From Betaproteobacteria bacterium UBA6910 (lineage in GTDB: Bacteria; Pseudomonadota; Gammaproteobacteria; Burkholderiales; UBA6910), in assembly GCA_002451065.1 (NCBI GenBank), contig DKBC01000138.1, positions 1 through 13,775 on the forward strand: 13,775 nucleotides of DNA. Reading direction: 5' to 3'. The translations under genes and the position numbers were made by a program. This document shows, piece after piece, positions 13,028 through 13,775 of the stretch; position 1 is the stretch's first letter, and each line of letters begins with the position of its first letter. The notes beneath the pieces were generated by a model. That model was not told where the DNA came from, searched no databases, and saw only the letters and a program-made list of their open reading frames with translations.

Positions 13028-13775
13028 ATGACAACCAAAAATGCCTCCCCGCGGTCCCCCGGAGCGCGCGGCCGGCTCGCCCGGCGCGCCGCGATCGTCC
13101 TGGTCATCCTCGCCGCCGCCGGCGCGGCGTGGTACGCCACGCGACCCAAACCGGTGGCGGTGCTGGTGGCCCAGGCCGAGCCGGGGCGCGTCGAGACCAC
13201 CGTCGCCAACACCCGGGCAGGCACCGTTGAAGCGTGCCGGCGCGCGAAGCTGGCGCCGGCGGTGGGCGGACGCATCGGGGAGCTCAACGTTCGCGAGGGC
13301 GACCGGGTGAAAACGGGCCAGGTGCTGCTCAAGCTGTGGAACGAGGACCTGACGGCGCGCGAGCGGGTGTCCCGGGAACAGCTCCAAACAGCCAGGGCGC
13401 GGGTGCGCGAAGCCTGCGAGCTGGCAAACGTGGCCGCGAGCGACGCGAGGCGTTCCCGGGAGCTGCTGGCAAAGGGGTTCATATCACCCCAGGCCGTGGA
13501 GCGGGCCGAGGGCGAGGCAGACTCGAAGCAGGCAGCCTGCCAGTCCGCCAAGGCCCAGGTGCAGGAGGCCGAGGCGCGCATCGCCGCGTCCCGCGCCGAC
13601 ACCGAGCGCACGGTGCTGAAGGCGCCCTTTGACGGCATCGTGGCCGAGGTGAACGGCGAGCTGGGGGAATTCCTGACCCCCTCACCGCCCGGCATTCCGA
13701 CCCTGCCCGCCGTCGACCTGATCGACGACGCCTGCCTCTACGTCTCGGCGCCCATCGACGAGGTGGACGCCGCGC
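13028..13775 (+). CDS. Membrane fusion protein, HlyD/RND periplasmic adaptor family (partial)
   Basis: 249 codons are visible; the gene runs off the right edge. The N-terminal signal-anchor helix (about 21-37) points to an inner-membrane-tethered periplasmic adaptor. The first half of the lipoyl-like domain is at about 76-104 (APAVGGRIGELNVREGDRVK). An alpha-helical hairpin rich in Ala, Arg and Glu spans about 107-195 and contains the FISPQAVERAE turn typical of the family. The second lipoyl half is at about 198-216 (LKAPFDGIVAEV). These proteins link an inner-membrane pump to an outer-membrane channel in MacAB-, RND- or ABC-type efflux. An ABC permease/ATPase or RND pump is expected beyond the edge. 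No Shine-Dalgarno precedes the ATG, and a CATAAT sits 7 bases upstream, so a leaderless mRNA is possible. Confidence 0.9.
   Translation, partial: MTTKNASPRSPGARGRLARRAAIVLVILAAAGAAWYATRPKPVAVLVAQAEPGRVETTVANTRAGTVEACRRAKLAPAVGGRIGELNVREGDRVKTGQVLLKLWNEDLTARERVSREQLQTARARVREACELANVAASDARRSRELLAKGFISPQAVERAEGEADSKQAACQSAKAQVQEAEARIAASRADTERTVLKAPFDGIVAEVNGELGEFLTPSPPGIPTLPAVDLIDDACLYVSAPIDEVDAA

Noticed and set aside
12708..13034. N-terminal extension of the reductase fusion to 755 aa
   Set aside because: The extra 109 codons cross the FNR-type palindrome and the predicted promoter, have no membrane or domain signal, and the cytochrome b homology begins at 12707.
11794..13695. Long minus-strand open frame antisense to the membrane fusion protein
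   Set aside because: It overlaps both the adaptor gene and the cytochrome b core in the wrong frames and has Ser/Arg/Pro-rich low-complexity composition.
1..13775. CRISPR arrays, insertion sequences, tRNA/rRNA genes and long direct repeats
   Set aside because: None was seen on reading the window. The only internal repetition is at protein level: propeller blades, twin cytochrome b cores and twin small proteins.

Overview
This is a GC-rich, gene-dense bacterial chromosomal window, most likely from a betaproteobacterium. The divergent smpB / ratA-rnfH arrangement at the left is typical of Beta- and Gammaproteobacteria. The right part holds anaerobic-respiration-type genes with FNR/Anr/Dnr-type operator sites. 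No mobile element, CRISPR array, tRNA or rRNA is visible.

Layout. (1) Positions 1-1397 are housekeeping: the last codons of a + strand gene with a strong hairpin after it, then rnfH and ratA on the minus strand, and smpB diverging on the plus strand. (2) Positions 1470-6249 are a five-gene minus-strand operon. Read from its promoter it encodes an NtrC-type sigma-54 response regulator, an exported Sel1-repeat protein, a small exported cytochrome c, and two exported or membrane-anchored seven-bladed Reg_prop beta-propellers. (3) Positions 6474-12830 are a respiratory cluster marked by three FNR-type boxes. One box precedes a + strand 62-aa two-helix membrane protein. One precedes a three-gene minus operon: a cytochrome b / 2x[4Fe-4S] / MvhD-like fusion, a small membrane-anchored beta protein, and a divergent heme-copper oxidase-superfamily subunit I. 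One precedes a two-gene minus operon: a cytochrome b / [2Fe-2S] / FAD-NAD(P)H reductase fusion, and a paralogue of the small membrane-anchored protein. (4) From 13028 to the end is the start of a + strand HlyD/RND-type membrane fusion protein.

How the parts may work together (inference). The two large fusions share the same four-histidine cytochrome b core but carry different soluble redox modules: one NAD(P)H/FAD/[2Fe-2S], the other ferredoxin plus MvhD. Each is followed by a copy of the same small two-cysteine protein. The heme-copper protein keeps all six metal-ligand histidines but has Phe at the site that is Tyr in A/B-type oxygen reductases and Glu in cNOR. Together these look like an undescribed or poorly described anaerobically induced electron-transfer system, with a nitric oxide reductase-like terminal enzyme as the leading hypothesis. 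The propeller / cytochrome c / NtrC operon next door may be a periplasmic sensing or electron-transfer module. No partner histidine kinase is present in the window.
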